DNA from: Telluria sp042683405
GTDB lineage: Bacteria > Pseudomonadota > Gammaproteobacteria > Burkholderiales > Burkholderiaceae_D
DNA length: 64,000 nucleotides
Direction of reading: 5' to 3'
Assembly (NCBI RefSeq): GCF_042683405.1
Contig: NZ_JBHUJS010000003.1
Coordinates: 806,001-870,000 of the forward strand
Part shown: positions 24,819 to 33,992 of the stretch, one piece after another
How positions within the stretch are numbered: position 1 is the first letter of the stretch
How the letters are laid out: the number at the start of each line of letters is the position of its first letter
Made by a program: the position numbers and the translations under genes
The notes under the pieces: model-generated
Seen by the model: the letters and a program-made list of their open reading frames with translations, nothing else
Databases searched by the model: none
Told to the model about the DNA's origin: nothing

Positions 24819-26105
24819 TTAACCCGGCAAACCGGGCTCTGTACGGCGCTTGTAATGACGCGAGGCGATCCAGAGGCCGACTCCGGCCAGCGCGAACACC
24901 AGCTGGCCGATCGACAGCAGCAGCACCGAGTGGGACAGCGCGGGCGCGATCACCCCGGCCACCACCGCCGCCAGCAGCGTGCTGGCCGAGGACTGGGCCG
25001 AAGCCACCGTGCCGCGGATGTGCGGGAACAGGTCGAGCGCCAGCAGGGTGGCGCCGGGGGCGACGATCGACATGCCGAAGGTGTAGAAGAACAGCGGCGC
25101 GACCGTCCACGGGAGCGCCGGCGCATGCAGGGCATGGAACAGCACATTGGCCGCGGCGGCCGACAGCATGCACACGAAGCCCAGCCGGATCTGGGTCTGG
25201 ATCGGCGTGTGCCCGGCCAGCCGGTTGGCCAGCAGCGCCCCGAAGAAGATGCCGGACACCGCGGGGATGAACAGCCACCCGAACTGGTCGGGCCCCAGGT
25301 GCAGGCTTTGCGGCAGCATCACCGGGGCGGCCGTGATGTACACGAACAGGCCCGCGAAATTGCAGGCCACCAGCCCGGCCTTCATGTGGAATAGCGGCGA
25401 GCGGAAGATGGTGCTGTAGCTGTGCCACAGGAAGCGCGGGTTGAAAGGCTGGCGCTTTTCCTGGGGCAGCGTCTCGGGCAGGCGGCGCCAGCACACCCAG
25501 AACAGGACGATCGTGTAGGCCAGCAGCAGCAGGAAGATCACGCGCCAGTTGGTGAACTTGACCACCCAGCCGCCCAGGATCGGCGCCACCGCGGGCGCGA
25601 TCGAGAAGATCATCGTCACCATCGACAGCAGCCTGGCCGCCGGTGCGCCGTGGTACAGGTCGCGGATGATCGCGCGCCCCACCACCACGCCGGCGCCGGC
25701 GGACACGCCCTGCAGGATGCGGAACACCCACAGGTAGTGGACGGTGTAGGCCGAGGCGCAGCCCAGCGTGCCGATGGCGAACACCACCAGCGAAATCAAT
25801 ATCACGTTGCGGCGCCCGAAGGCGTCCGAGATCGAGCCGTGCCACAGCACCATGCCCGAAAACGCCAGCATGTAGGCGGTCAGCGTCTGCTGCACTTCCA
25901 GCGGCGAGGCGCGCAGCGATGCCTGGATGTCCGGGAATGCCGGCAGGTAGGTGTCGATCGAGAACGGCCCCAGCATCGACAGGCAGGCCAGTACCACCGC
26001 CAGCCCGGTTGCCGAGAGCACCTTCACCGGATGCGGCGGAGGCGGCGGAACCGGCTGGGTGTCCGGTTCGTCCGGCGGCAGGCTGGGAGGCTGGGGCGGG
26101 AACAT
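24819..26105 (-). CDS. Bcr/CflA-type multidrug efflux MFS transporter
   Basis: The 428-residue inner-membrane protein has twelve predicted helices after a proline-rich cytoplasmic N-terminus. The DHA1-family features are present: FSIDTYLPAFP in helix 1, the loop motif GSISDAFGRRNV between helices 2 and 3, and RILQGVSAGAGVVVGRAIIRD in helix 4. These are typical of Bcr/CflA drug:proton antiporters. The ATG lies three bases after the stop of the rRNA methyltransferase gene, so they are co-transcribed. The substrate (bicyclomycin, chloramphenicol or other) cannot be predicted. Confidence 0.92.
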   Translation of the reverse strand: MFPPQPPSLPPDEPDTQPVPPPPPHPVKVLSATGLAVVLACLSMLGPFSIDTYLPAFPDIQASLRASPLEVQQTLTAYMLAFSGMVLWHGSISDAFGRRNVILISLVVFAIGTLGCASAYTVHYLWVFRILQGVSAGAGVVVGRAIIRDLYHGAPAARLLSMVTMIFSIAPAVAPILGGWVVKFTNWRVIFLLLLAYTIVLFWVCWRRLPETLPQEKRQPFNPRFLWHSYSTIFRSPLFHMKAGLVACNFAGLFVYITAAPVMLPQSLHLGPDQFGWLFIPAVSGIFFGALLANRLAGHTPIQTQIRLGFVCMLSAAAANVLFHALHAPALPWTVAPLFFYTFGMSIVAPGATLLALDLFPHIRGTVASAQSSASTLLAAVVAGVIAPALSHSVLLLSIGQLVFALAGVGLWIASRHYKRRTEPGLPG

Positions 26106-26108
26106 GGC

Positions 26109-27317
26109 TTACGCCCCGCCAGACTTCGGCATCGCTTCCTCGCGGCGGTTGAAGCCGGCCACCATGTCGAACCTGAACAGGCGGCACTCGAGCGCGCCGT
26201 TGAAGAACGGCGTCTTGCGCGACTCCTTCAGGCGCAGCAGCTTGGGCACCGACAGGTCGGCGGTGAACAGGTACACGGTCCAGCCGGCGAAGCGCTGCTT
26301 GAGCGTCTTCGACAGCGCGGCGTAGAAGCCGGTCGCCATCTCGTCTGCCGGGATGGTGGAGTCGCCGCGCACGCCGATCCGCTCGCCGTACGGCGGGTTG
26401 GTCAGCAGGATGCCCGGCTGTTCGGTGGGCGGCTTGACCTCCTGCGCCTCGATCTGCTTGAGCGGGACGTCGAACAGGATGCCGGCGGCGCGCAGGTTAT
26501 GGCGCGTCATCGCCACCATGTCGCCCGAGATGTCGCTGCCGAAGATGGTTGGTTCGGCCGGGAGCGGATTCGGCTTGACGTCGGTGCGCATCTGCGTCCA
26601 CGCGCTGGCGTCATGGCCGGCGAACTTCTCGAAGGCGAAGCGGCGGCGCGCGCCGGCCGGGATGCCCTGCACCATCTGCGCCGCTTCGATCAGGATGGTG
26701 CCCGAGCCGCACATGGGGTCGAACAGCGGCACGCCCGGCTTCCAGCCGGCCACGCGCAGCAGGCCGGCCGCCAGGTTCTCGCGCAGGGGCGCGTCGCCGG
26801 TCTCCTCGCGCCAGCCGCGCTTGAACAGCGCCTCGCCGGACGTGTCCAGGTAGATGGTGAAGTTGCGCTGGTCGAGGAATCCGAAGATGCGCATGTCCGG
26901 CTCGCGCGTGTCGACCGACGGGCGCTTGTTGAACTGGTCGCGGAAGCGGTCGCAGACGGCGTCCTTGATCTTGAGCGTGGTGAATTCCAGGCTCTTGAGC
27001 GGCGATTTGACCGCGGTGATGTCGACGCGGATCGTGTGGTGCACGCTGAACCAGTCTTCCCACGGCTGCGCCAGCACCAGGTCGTAGATGTCGTTCTCGT
27101 TGACGTAGCTCGATTGCGCCATACGCATCAGCACGCGCGAGGCGATGCGCGAGTGCAGGTTGATGCGCCAGGCGTCCTGCATCTCGCCGGAGCAGTGCAC
27201 GCCGCCCGGTACCTGGTTGTGCACGCGCAGGGTGCGGCTTTGCTGGGCGATTTCGCCCAGCTCTTCGGCCAGTGCGGCCTCCATGCCGCGCGGGCATGGG
27301 CAGAAAAATGACGTCAT
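26109..27317 (-). CDS. THUMP-domain class I SAM-dependent RNA methyltransferase
   Basis: The 402-residue protein has an N-terminal ferredoxin-like and THUMP RNA-binding region (about 1-160) and a Rossmann methyltransferase with FDPMCGSGTILIEAA (about 193-207). The N6/N2-amino methyltransferase motif NPPYGER lies near 310. It corresponds to the N-terminal half of RlmL, the enzyme making m2G2445 in 23S rRNA, and to YpsC-like proteins; the RlmK half is absent. Cytoplasmic, acting on rRNA. It heads a short operon with the MFS gene. Confidence 0.9.
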   Translation of the reverse strand: MTSFFCPCPRGMEAALAEELGEIAQQSRTLRVHNQVPGGVHCSGEMQDAWRINLHSRIASRVLMRMAQSSYVNENDIYDLVLAQPWEDWFSVHHTIRVDITAVKSPLKSLEFTTLKIKDAVCDRFRDQFNKRPSVDTREPDMRIFGFLDQRNFTIYLDTSGEALFKRGWREETGDAPLRENLAAGLLRVAGWKPGVPLFDPMCGSGTILIEAAQMVQGIPAGARRRFAFEKFAGHDASAWTQMRTDVKPNPLPAEPTIFGSDISGDMVAMTRHNLRAAGILFDVPLKQIEAQEVKPPTEQPGILLTNPPYGERIGVRGDSTIPADEMATGFYAALSKTLKQRFAGWTVYLFTADLSVPKLLRLKESRKTPFFNGALECRLFRFDMVAGFNRREEAMPKSGGA

Positions 27318-27351
27318 TCGGGGAACCCTTTATCCGTTGTGTTGATGTTAC

Positions 27352-27762
27352 TTAGAATGGCTTGACCACGACCAGGATCGTGATCGCCAGCAGCAGCACC
27401 ACCGGCACTTCATTGAACCAGCGGTACCACTTGTGGCTGCGTACGTTTTTGCCGTGCTCGAACTTTTTCAGCAGTGAGCCGCAGGCGTGCTGGTAGCCGA
27501 TGACGAGGATCACCAGCGTGAGCTTGGCGTGGATCCAGCCGCCCTTGAAGCCATAGCCCAGCCACAGCCACAGGCCGGTCAGCACCGCCACCACCGAGAG
27601 CATGATCGTGAAGCGGTACAGCTTGCGCGCCATCAGCAGCAGGCGGCTGGTTGCGGCAGGCTCGGTTTCCATCGCCAGGTTGACGAAGATGCGCGGCAGG
27701 TAGAACAGGCCGGCGAACCAGGAGGCGACGAGGACGATGTGAATCGATTTAATCCAGAGCAT
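27352..27762 (-). CDS. hemJ: HemJ-type protoporphyrinogen oxidase (CopD family)
   Basis: The 136-residue inner-membrane protein has four predicted helices. It carries the HemJ hallmarks: His8 in KSIHIVLVASWFAGLFYLPR and Lys80 in WIHAKL, both needed for haem-b-linked oxidation of protoporphyrinogen IX. AAGGA precedes the ATG. It lies 19 bp after proA on the same strand and so is probably in its transcript. Length is normal for the family (about 140). Confidence 0.85.
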   Translation of the reverse strand: MLWIKSIHIVLVASWFAGLFYLPRIFVNLAMETEPAATSRLLLMARKLYRFTIMLSVVAVLTGLWLWLGYGFKGGWIHAKLTLVILVIGYQHACGSLLKKFEHGKNVRSHKWYRWFNEVPVVLLLAITILVVVKPF

Positions 27763-27781
27763 TGATGATCCTTGTTTGTTG

Positions 27782-29047
27782 TTATGTGCGTACTTCGCCG
27801 TGCCCCAGCACGACGTACTTCAACGACGTCAGGCCTTCCAGCCCGACCGGGCCGCGCGCGTGCAGCTTGTCGTTCGAGATGCCGATCTCCGCGCCCAGTC
27901 CGTATTCGAATCCGTCCGCGAACCGGGTCGATGCATTGACCATCACGGATGCCGAATCGACCTCGCGCAGGAAGCGCATCGCGTCCGAATAGTTTTCGGT
28001 GACGATGGCGTCGGTGTGGCGCGACGAGTAGGTATTGATATGGTCGATGGCCTCGTCCATGCCTGCCACTACCCTGACCGCCAGCACCGGCGCCAGGTAC
28101 TCGGTCGACCAGTCCGCATCGGTGGCGCGCGCCAGCTGCGGGTAGCCTTGCAGGATGCTGTACGCCTCCTCATCGGCGCGCAGCTCCACCTGCTGCTGCG
28201 CGTACAGCGTTGCCAGCCGCGGCAGCACGGCCGGCGCGATTACGCGCGCGACCAGCAGCGTTTCCATCGTGTTGCAGGTGCCGTAGCGGTGGCACTTGGC
28301 GTTGAACGCGATCGCCTGCGCCTTGTCCATGTCGGCCGCGGCGTCGATGAAGACGTGGCAGATGCCGTCCAGGTGCTTGATCATCGGGACCGTGGCTTCG
28401 GCGGCGAGGCGCTCGATCAGGCCCTTGCCGCCGCGCGGCACCAGCACGTCCACGTACTCGGGCATGGTGGCCAGCAGCCCGACCGCGGCGCGGTCGGTGG
28501 TGTCGATCACCTGCACGCCGTCGGCAGGCAGGCCGGCCCCGGCCAGCCCTTCCGCGACCAGCGCGGCCAGCGCACGGTTGCTGCGGATCGCTTCCGAACC
28601 GCCGCGCAGGATCGCCGCGTTGCCGCTCTTGAGGCACAGGGCCGCCGCGTCCACCGTCACATTCGGGCGCGCTTCGTAGATGATGCCGATCACGCCGAGC
28701 GGCACGCGCATCTGACCGACCTGGATGCCGCTGGGGCGCACCTTGAGGTTGCTGATTTCGCCTACCGGGTCCGGCAGCTGCGCGACCTGGCGCAGGCCTG
28801 CAACCATCGTGGAGATGGCGGCGCCGGACAGGGCGAGGCGGTCGAGCATCGCGGCGTCCAGGCCGGCGGCGCGCGCGGCGTCCACATCCTGCGCGTTGGC
28901 GCTGCGCAGGGCGGCGGCCTCGCGCTCGATGGCGGCGGCGATCAGTTCGAGGGCGCGGTTGCGGGTGGCGCTGTCGGAACGGGCGATCTCGCGCGATGCG
29001 CGGCGGGCTTGCTGCCCGACTTTGCTCATGTATGCGGCGATTTCCAT
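27782..29047 (-). CDS. proA: Glutamate-5-semialdehyde dehydrogenase
   Basis: The 421-residue NADPH-dependent enzyme reduces glutamyl 5-phosphate to the semialdehyde in proline synthesis. The start at the ATG of MEIAAYMSKVG is chosen because it matches the family's N-terminus; a frame open 24 codons further upstream has no homology-like content. The catalytic Cys is in GTCNTMET, with the NADP-binding segments LGVIGIIYEARPN and GSEAIRSN visible. No proB is adjacent. It follows holA after a 165-bp gap and precedes hemJ. Confidence 0.96.
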   Translation of the reverse strand: MEIAAYMSKVGQQARRASREIARSDSATRNRALELIAAAIEREAAALRSANAQDVDAARAAGLDAAMLDRLALSGAAISTMVAGLRQVAQLPDPVGEISNLKVRPSGIQVGQMRVPLGVIGIIYEARPNVTVDAAALCLKSGNAAILRGGSEAIRSNRALAALVAEGLAGAGLPADGVQVIDTTDRAAVGLLATMPEYVDVLVPRGGKGLIERLAAEATVPMIKHLDGICHVFIDAAADMDKAQAIAFNAKCHRYGTCNTMETLLVARVIAPAVLPRLATLYAQQQVELRADEEAYSILQGYPQLARATDADWSTEYLAPVLAVRVVAGMDEAIDHINTYSSRHTDAIVTENYSDAMRFLREVDSASVMVNASTRFADGFEYGLGAEIGISNDKLHARGPVGLEGLTSLKYVVLGHGEVRT

Positions 29048-29188
29048 GCTGTGGTTCCGATGTGGCGCGATCTGCTGCCAAATGCAGCGATCCGCCGTAC
29101 TTGATGGTTGTGGACTCAATTGTAACGATCTGCGCGGTATCGCGCTGAACTGCCCGGTATTGCGGCGATCTTCGCCCTTCCACCGTCA

Positions 29189-29202
29189 TCCCCGCGTGGG
29201 GA
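29189..29202. terminator. GC-rich hairpin after holA
   Basis: TCCCCGCGTGGGGA is a 5-bp stem just past the holA stop (29213) in the 165-bp gap before proA. It lacks a T-tract and resembles scattered CCGTCATCCCCGC elements; termination is uncertain. Confidence 0.3.
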
Positions 29203-29212
29203 CCACCGGTAT

Positions 29213-30229
29213 TCAGCGGCTGGCGACTTTGAGGGCAAGCTGCAGCATCGCGTCCCAGGCGTCGCCGGCGAACTCGCGCGCGCGCAGGCCCTTGACCATC
29301 TTGTCGACCTGCGCCGCGTCGCGCAGCGCGCGCTCCAGCACCGGCAGCGACAGGCGCCGCAGCGCCGGTTCCATCATGCGTTCGCGCGGGCCCCAGATGC
29401 GCGCTTCCTTCAGCAGCATGCCGAGCGGACGTCCCGCCGCCATGCCCGCCTTGAGCTTGAGCAGCGTGCGGATTTCCTCGCTCACCGCCCACAAGACCAG
29501 GGGCAGCGCTTCGCCCTCGCCTTTCAGGCCTTCCAGCATGCGCACCAGGCGCGCCGGATCGCCCGCCAGCATCGCTTCGGACAGCTTGAACACGTCGTAG
29601 CGCGCCACGTTCAGCACCGCGTCGTGCACCTGCTCGAAGCTCAGCTGGCCCGGCCCGTGCAGCAGCGCCAGCTTCTGGATCTCCTGGTGCGCCGCCAGCA
29701 GGTTGCCCTCCACGCGGTCGGCGATGAAGTCCAGGCTCTGGCGGTCGGCGCTCTGCTGCTGCGCCGCCAGCCGGGTGCCAATCCAGCCCGGCAGCTGCGC
29801 GCGCTCGATCGTCGGGATCTCGATGTACACCGCGGCCTGCTGCAGCGCGCCGACCCAGGCCGCCTTGGCGGTCTGCCAGTCCAGCTTGGGCAGCGTGATC
29901 ATGGTCAGGTTATCGGGCGACAGGTCCTTGACGTAGGCCTGCAGCGCCGCGCCGCCATCCTTGCCCGGCTTGCCGGTCGGGATGCGCAGCTCGATCAGCT
30001 TCTTGTCGCCGAACAGGGAGAGCGCCTGGTTCGCGGCCAGCAGCTCGCCCCACTTGAAGCTGCGTTCGACGGTGAGCACGTCGCGCTCGGAATAGCCCTG
30101 CGCGCGCGCGGTGCGGCGGATCTTGTCGGCCGCCTCCATCGCCAGCAGGTGCTCGTCGCTGGTGATGACGTAAAGAGGAGCGAGCGAACGCGCGAGGTGC
30201 GCGTCCAGTGCGTCGGCGCGAAGCTGCAT
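29213..30229 (-). CDS. holA: DNA polymerase III subunit delta
   Basis: The 338-residue clamp-loader subunit opens the beta sliding clamp during replication. The N-terminal AAA-like part begins APLYVITSDEHLLAMEAAD, typical of HolA. The middle FGDKKLIELRIPTGK and the central segment DRVEGNLLAAHQEIQKLALL are family signatures. It starts two bases after the lptE stop in the conserved leuS-lptE-holA operon. Confidence 0.95.
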   Translation of the reverse strand: MQLRADALDAHLARSLAPLYVITSDEHLLAMEAADKIRRTARAQGYSERDVLTVERSFKWGELLAANQALSLFGDKKLIELRIPTGKPGKDGGAALQAYVKDLSPDNLTMITLPKLDWQTAKAAWVGALQQAAVYIEIPTIERAQLPGWIGTRLAAQQQSADRQSLDFIADRVEGNLLAAHQEIQKLALLHGPGQLSFEQVHDAVLNVARYDVFKLSEAMLAGDPARLVRMLEGLKGEGEALPLVLWAVSEEIRTLLKLKAGMAAGRPLGMLLKEARIWGPRERMMEPALRRLSLPVLERALRDAAQVDKMVKGLRAREFAGDAWDAMLQLALKVASR

Positions 30230-30231
30230 CG

Positions 30232-30768
30232 TCAGGCGCGGGGCGGTACGGCGAGAGGAACGGGGGCGCGCTTGATCGCGGCCAGGCGGCGCAGGATCTG
30301 CTGCACCAGGTCGCCCTGCATGTCGCGGTACAGCAGCGCTTCTTCCGATTCCTTCGCCAGCGTCTCGGATTCGTTGAAGCTGATATTGCGGCGCAGGGTG
30401 ATCTCGGTGGCCGGCATGATCTCGCCGCCCTTGTTGTCGCGGACGCGGAATACCAGCGTGTACAGCAGCAGGTATTCGCGCACGCGGCCCGCGCTGTTCA
30501 GCGACAGGATCTGCTTGTTGCGGCTCTCGGACAGCACGTCGAGCACGGCGTCGGCCTGCGTCGCCTCGTCCACCACCACCGCTTTGCCGCCGCGCAGGTT
30601 GCGCTTGAGCTCAGCGCCCAGCGGAGAGGTCTCCGGGAAGCCCACGTAGATGCTGGAGAACGGCAGTTCGGCCGAACCTTGCGAGCCGCGCAGCTGGAAG
30701 CCGCACGATGCGAGTGCCAGCGCCAGCGCGCAGGTGCCGGCGATGCGGACGAGTGGACGAGTAGCCAT
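30232..30768 (-). CDS. lptE: LPS-assembly lipoprotein LptE
   Basis: The 178-residue outer-membrane lipoprotein plugs the LptD barrel during lipopolysaccharide export. Its signal peptide ends in the lipobox LALASC with Cys22 as lipidation site, followed by GFQLRG, the usual LptE opening. The ATG at 30768 lies eight bases after the leuS stop; a longer frame would run into leuS. Its partner LptD is encoded at 45036-47240 in this window. Confidence 0.95.
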   Translation of the reverse strand: MATRPLVRIAGTCALALALASCGFQLRGSQGSAELPFSSIYVGFPETSPLGAELKRNLRGGKAVVVDEATQADAVLDVLSESRNKQILSLNSAGRVREYLLLYTLVFRVRDNKGGEIMPATEITLRRNISFNESETLAKESEEALLYRDMQGDLVQQILRRLAAIKRAPVPLAVPPRA

Positions 30769-30776
30769 GGCGCCTC

Positions 30777-33419
30777 TTACGCGACGATGTTGACGAGTTT
30801 GCCCGGCACGACGATGACCTTCTTCGGCGTGCCTTCCACGAACTTCTGCGCCGCCTCGCTGGCCAGCGCCGCCGCTTCGATGGCCGCCTTGTCGGCGTCC
30901 TTCGGCACGGTGACGGAGCCGCGCAGCTTGCCGTTCACCTGGATCATCATCTCGATCTCGGCCTGTTCCAGCGCTGCCGGGTCGACTTCCGGCCACTTGG
31001 CGTCGAGGATGTCGCCGTAAGCCGCGGCGTAGCCCAGCTGCTCCCACAGCGCATGCGTGATGTGCGGCGCGACCGGATACAGCACGCGCAGGAAGATCGA
31101 GTAGCCCTCCGCGATCACCGCCGAAGACAGGGGGGAATCATCCAGCTTGGCCGATTCAAGCGTGTTCAGCATCTTCATCGCCGCCGAAACCACGGTGTTG
31201 TACTGGATGCGCTTCAGGTCATAGTCGGCCTGCTGCAGGATCTTGTGCACTTCGCGGCGCAGGGTCTTGTGCGCCTCGCCAGCGCCGCCGATCAACGGCG
31301 CGGCAAGGCCGGCGGCGATGCGTTCGCGCTGCGCGTAGCCGAACGCCCACACGCGGCGCAGGAAGCGGCTCGCGCCTTCCACGCCCGACTCGGACCATTC
31401 CAGCGTCTGCTCCGGCGGCGCCGCGAACATGGTGAACAGGCGCGCGGTATCGGCGCCGTACTGCCCGATCTGGGCCTGCGGGTCGATGCCGTTGTTCTTC
31501 GACTTGGACATCTTCTCGGTGCCGCCCAGCTGCACCGGCTGGCCGTCGGCGGTGAGGACCGCGCTGACCGGGCGGCCGCGGTCGTCCGTGGTCAGTTCCA
31601 CGTCGGCCGGGTTGAACCAGGTCTTCTTGCCGGACGCGTCTTCGCGGAAGTAAGTCTCGTTCAGCACCATGCCCTGCGTGAGCAGGTTGGTGAACGGCTC
31701 GGAGAACTTGACCAGGCCCAGGTCGCGCATCACGCGCGTCCAGAAGCGCGCGTACAGCAGGTGCAGGACCGCGTGCTCGATGCCGCCGATGTACTGGTCC
31801 ATCGGCATCCAGTAGTCGTTGCGCGCGTCGACCATCGACTCGTTCGAGCCCGGCGAGGTATAGCGCATGTAGTACCAGCACGAGTCCACGAAGGTGTCCA
31901 TGGTGTCGGTCTCGCGGCGCGCAGGCTTGCCGCACTTGGGGCAGTCGCACTTGAGGAAGGCCTCGTGCTTGTTGAGCGGGTTGCCGGTGCCGTCCGGGAC
32001 GCAGTCCTCGGGCAGCACGACCGGCAGGTCCTTCTCGGGGACCGGCACCGTGCCGCAGTCGGCGCAGTGGATCATCGGGATCGGCGTGCCCCAGTAGCGC
32101 TGGCGCGAAATGCCCCAGTCGCGCAGGCGGTAGGTGGTCTTCTTCTCGCCCAGGCCCATTGCAGCCAGGTCGGCGGCGATCGCGTCCACGGCCTGCGCGT
32201 AGTTCATGCCGTTGTACTTGCCGGAGTCGGTGACGATGCCGTGCTCCTTGTCGCCGTACCACTCCTGCCACGCATCGGTCGAGTAGACCTGGTCGGCCAC
32301 GGACACCACCGGCTTGATCGGCAGCTTGTACTTTTTCGCGAATTCGAAATCGCGCTCGTCGTGCGCGGGCACGCCCATCACGGCGCCGTCGCCGTAGGTC
32401 ATCAGCACGTAGTTGCCTACCCAGACTTCGACCTTGTCGCCGGTGAGCGGATGGGTGACGAACAGGCCGGTCGGCATGCCCTTCTTTTCCATCGTCGCCA
32501 TGTCGGCCTCGATCACGGAGCCCAGCTTGCACTCGGCGATGAAGGCCTGCAGTTCAGGATTGCTTTCCGCGGCGTGCAGCGCCAGCGGATGTTCGGCCGC
32601 GACCGCGCAGAAGGTCACACCCATGATGGTGTCGGCGCGGGTGGTGAACACGTACAGCTTGCCGTCGTTGATCAGGGCGCCGTCCGCGCCGCGCACCTCG
32701 TGCGGGAACGCGAAGCGCACGCCGGTCGACTTGCCGATCCAGTTCGACTGCATGATGCGCACGCGCTCGGGCCAGCCCGGGAGCTTGTTTTCGACATAGT
32801 CCAGCAGTTCTTCCGCGTAGTCGGTGATGCGCGCGTAGTACATCGGGATCTCGCGCTTTTCGATCAGCGCGCCCGAACGCCAGCCGCGCCCGTCCACCAC
32901 CTGCTCGTTGGCGAGCACGGTCTGGTCGATCGGGTCCCAGTTCACGGTGCCGGTCTTCTGGTAGATGATGCCCTTCTCGAGCATTTTCAGGAACATCCAC
33001 TGGTTCCACTTGTAGTACTCGGGTTTGCAGGCGGTCATCTCGCGCGACCAGTCGATCGCCAGGCCCATCGACTGCATCTGCTCCTTCATGTGCTCGATGT
33101 TCGAGTAGGTCCACTGCGCCGGCGGCACGTTGTTGGCCATCGCCGCATTCTCCGCCGGCATGCCGAACGCGTCCCAGCCCATCGGCATCAGCACGTTGTA
33201 GCCGTTCATGCGCAGGTAGCGGTACATCACGTCGTTGATCGTGTAGTTCCGCACGTGGCCCATGTGTAGCTTGCCGGACGGGTAAGGCAGCATCGAGCAC
33301 GCGTAGTATTTCCCCTTCGGGAAGCGCGGGTCGTTTTCGATGGCTTTATACGCGTCGATCGCCTTCCAGTGCGCCTGGGCGCTCTGTTCGACTTCGGCTG
33401 GGCTATATTTATCTTGCAT
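30777..33419 (-). CDS. leuS: Leucyl-tRNA synthetase
   Basis: The 880-residue class I synthetase charges tRNA-Leu. The HIGH motif appears as HMGH at 52-55 (PYPSGKLHMGHVRNYT), with a large CP1 editing domain (about 220-420), a zinc-ribbon-like cysteine set (HCADCGT, CDCPKCG), KMSKS near 635 and a C-terminal anticodon-binding domain. Length is normal. It is first gene of leuS-lptE-holA, with a TATAAT element 45 bp upstream. Confidence 0.98.
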   Translation of the reverse strand: MQDKYSPAEVEQSAQAHWKAIDAYKAIENDPRFPKGKYYACSMLPYPSGKLHMGHVRNYTINDVMYRYLRMNGYNVLMPMGWDAFGMPAENAAMANNVPPAQWTYSNIEHMKEQMQSMGLAIDWSREMTACKPEYYKWNQWMFLKMLEKGIIYQKTGTVNWDPIDQTVLANEQVVDGRGWRSGALIEKREIPMYYARITDYAEELLDYVENKLPGWPERVRIMQSNWIGKSTGVRFAFPHEVRGADGALINDGKLYVFTTRADTIMGVTFCAVAAEHPLALHAAESNPELQAFIAECKLGSVIEADMATMEKKGMPTGLFVTHPLTGDKVEVWVGNYVLMTYGDGAVMGVPAHDERDFEFAKKYKLPIKPVVSVADQVYSTDAWQEWYGDKEHGIVTDSGKYNGMNYAQAVDAIAADLAAMGLGEKKTTYRLRDWGISRQRYWGTPIPMIHCADCGTVPVPEKDLPVVLPEDCVPDGTGNPLNKHEAFLKCDCPKCGKPARRETDTMDTFVDSCWYYMRYTSPGSNESMVDARNDYWMPMDQYIGGIEHAVLHLLYARFWTRVMRDLGLVKFSEPFTNLLTQGMVLNETYFREDASGKKTWFNPADVELTTDDRGRPVSAVLTADGQPVQLGGTEKMSKSKNNGIDPQAQIGQYGADTARLFTMFAAPPEQTLEWSESGVEGASRFLRRVWAFGYAQRERIAAGLAAPLIGGAGEAHKTLRREVHKILQQADYDLKRIQYNTVVSAAMKMLNTLESAKLDDSPLSSAVIAEGYSIFLRVLYPVAPHITHALWEQLGYAAAYGDILDAKWPEVDPAALEQAEIEMMIQVNGKLRGSVTVPKDADKAAIEAAALASEAAQKFVEGTPKKVIVVPGKLVNIVA

Positions 33420-33464
33420 GGTCTGCGGCTGGGGAAGTTGGACGTAAACTACACATTATACTGG

Positions 33465-33470
33465 CAGGCC
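33465..33470 (-). promoter_or_regulatory. -10 element of leuS
   Basis: A perfect TATAAT on the minus strand lies 45 bp before the leuS ATG in the leuS/VOC divergent gap. A matching -35 at 16-18 bp is not evident. Confidence 0.45.
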
Positions 33471-33511
33471 AAACCAAGCAGTACCACAGACACGACAACA
33501 AGGAGAAAGAG

Positions 33512-33877
33512 ATGATCCAGGGATTACGGACGGTGGTGTACCCGGTAGCGGACCTGGCCAGGGCCAGGGACTGGTACGCACAAGTGTTCGAACGCCTGCC
33601 CTACTTCGACCAGCCGTTTTATGTCGGCTTTTCGGTCGGCGGCTTCGAACTGGGCCTGGTCCCGGACGGGACGCCCGGCAAGCAGGGATCGATCGCCTAC
33701 TGGGGCGTGGACGACATCGAAAAGGAAGTGGCGCGTGTGGTTGCGCTGGGCGCCACGCTGGACCAGCCGATCCAGGACGTAGGCGAAGGCATTCGGGTGG
33801 TGGAACTGGCCGACCCGTTCGGAAACCTGCTCGGGCTGATCAAGAACCCTCTCTTCGACCCGTCCGCCATCCGCTAA
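33512..33877 (+). CDS. VOC family (glyoxalase-like) protein
   Basis: The 121-residue protein is a single vicinal-oxygen-chelate unit. It has the usual opening LRTVVYPVADLARARDWYAQVF, a DDIEKEVARVVALGA helix and the end ELADPFGNLLGLI, with Glu in VVELADP as a probable metal ligand. AAGGAG sits before the ATG. Members include glyoxalases, dioxygenases and resistance proteins; the substrate is unknown. It is divergent from leuS, and a cluster of palindromes follows its stop. Confidence 0.88.
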   Translation: MIQGLRTVVYPVADLARARDWYAQVFERLPYFDQPFYVGFSVGGFELGLVPDGTPGKQGSIAYWGVDDIEKEVARVVALGATLDQPIQDVGEGIRVVELADPFGNLLGLIKNPLFDPSAIR

Positions 33878-33888
33878 CCCCAAAAAAC

Positions 33889-33987
33889 GGGGACAGACCC
33901 TCAAAAAAAATGGGGACAGACCCCATTTCGCAGTGCCAAATGGGGTCTGTCCCCATTTTTTTGGTTTTTTGGGGTCTGTCCCCATTT
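33889..33987. repeat. Cluster of four GGGGACAGACCCC/GGGGTCTGTCCCC palindromes
   Basis: Copies lie at 33889-33900 (partial), 33908-33928, 33938-33958 and 33971-33987, the last with a T-rich flank. They are the same unit as at 15660. They separate the convergent VOC and barstar-like genes and could serve as a bidirectional terminator. The gap holds no other feature. Confidence 0.85.
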
Positions 33988-33992
33988 TTGGT

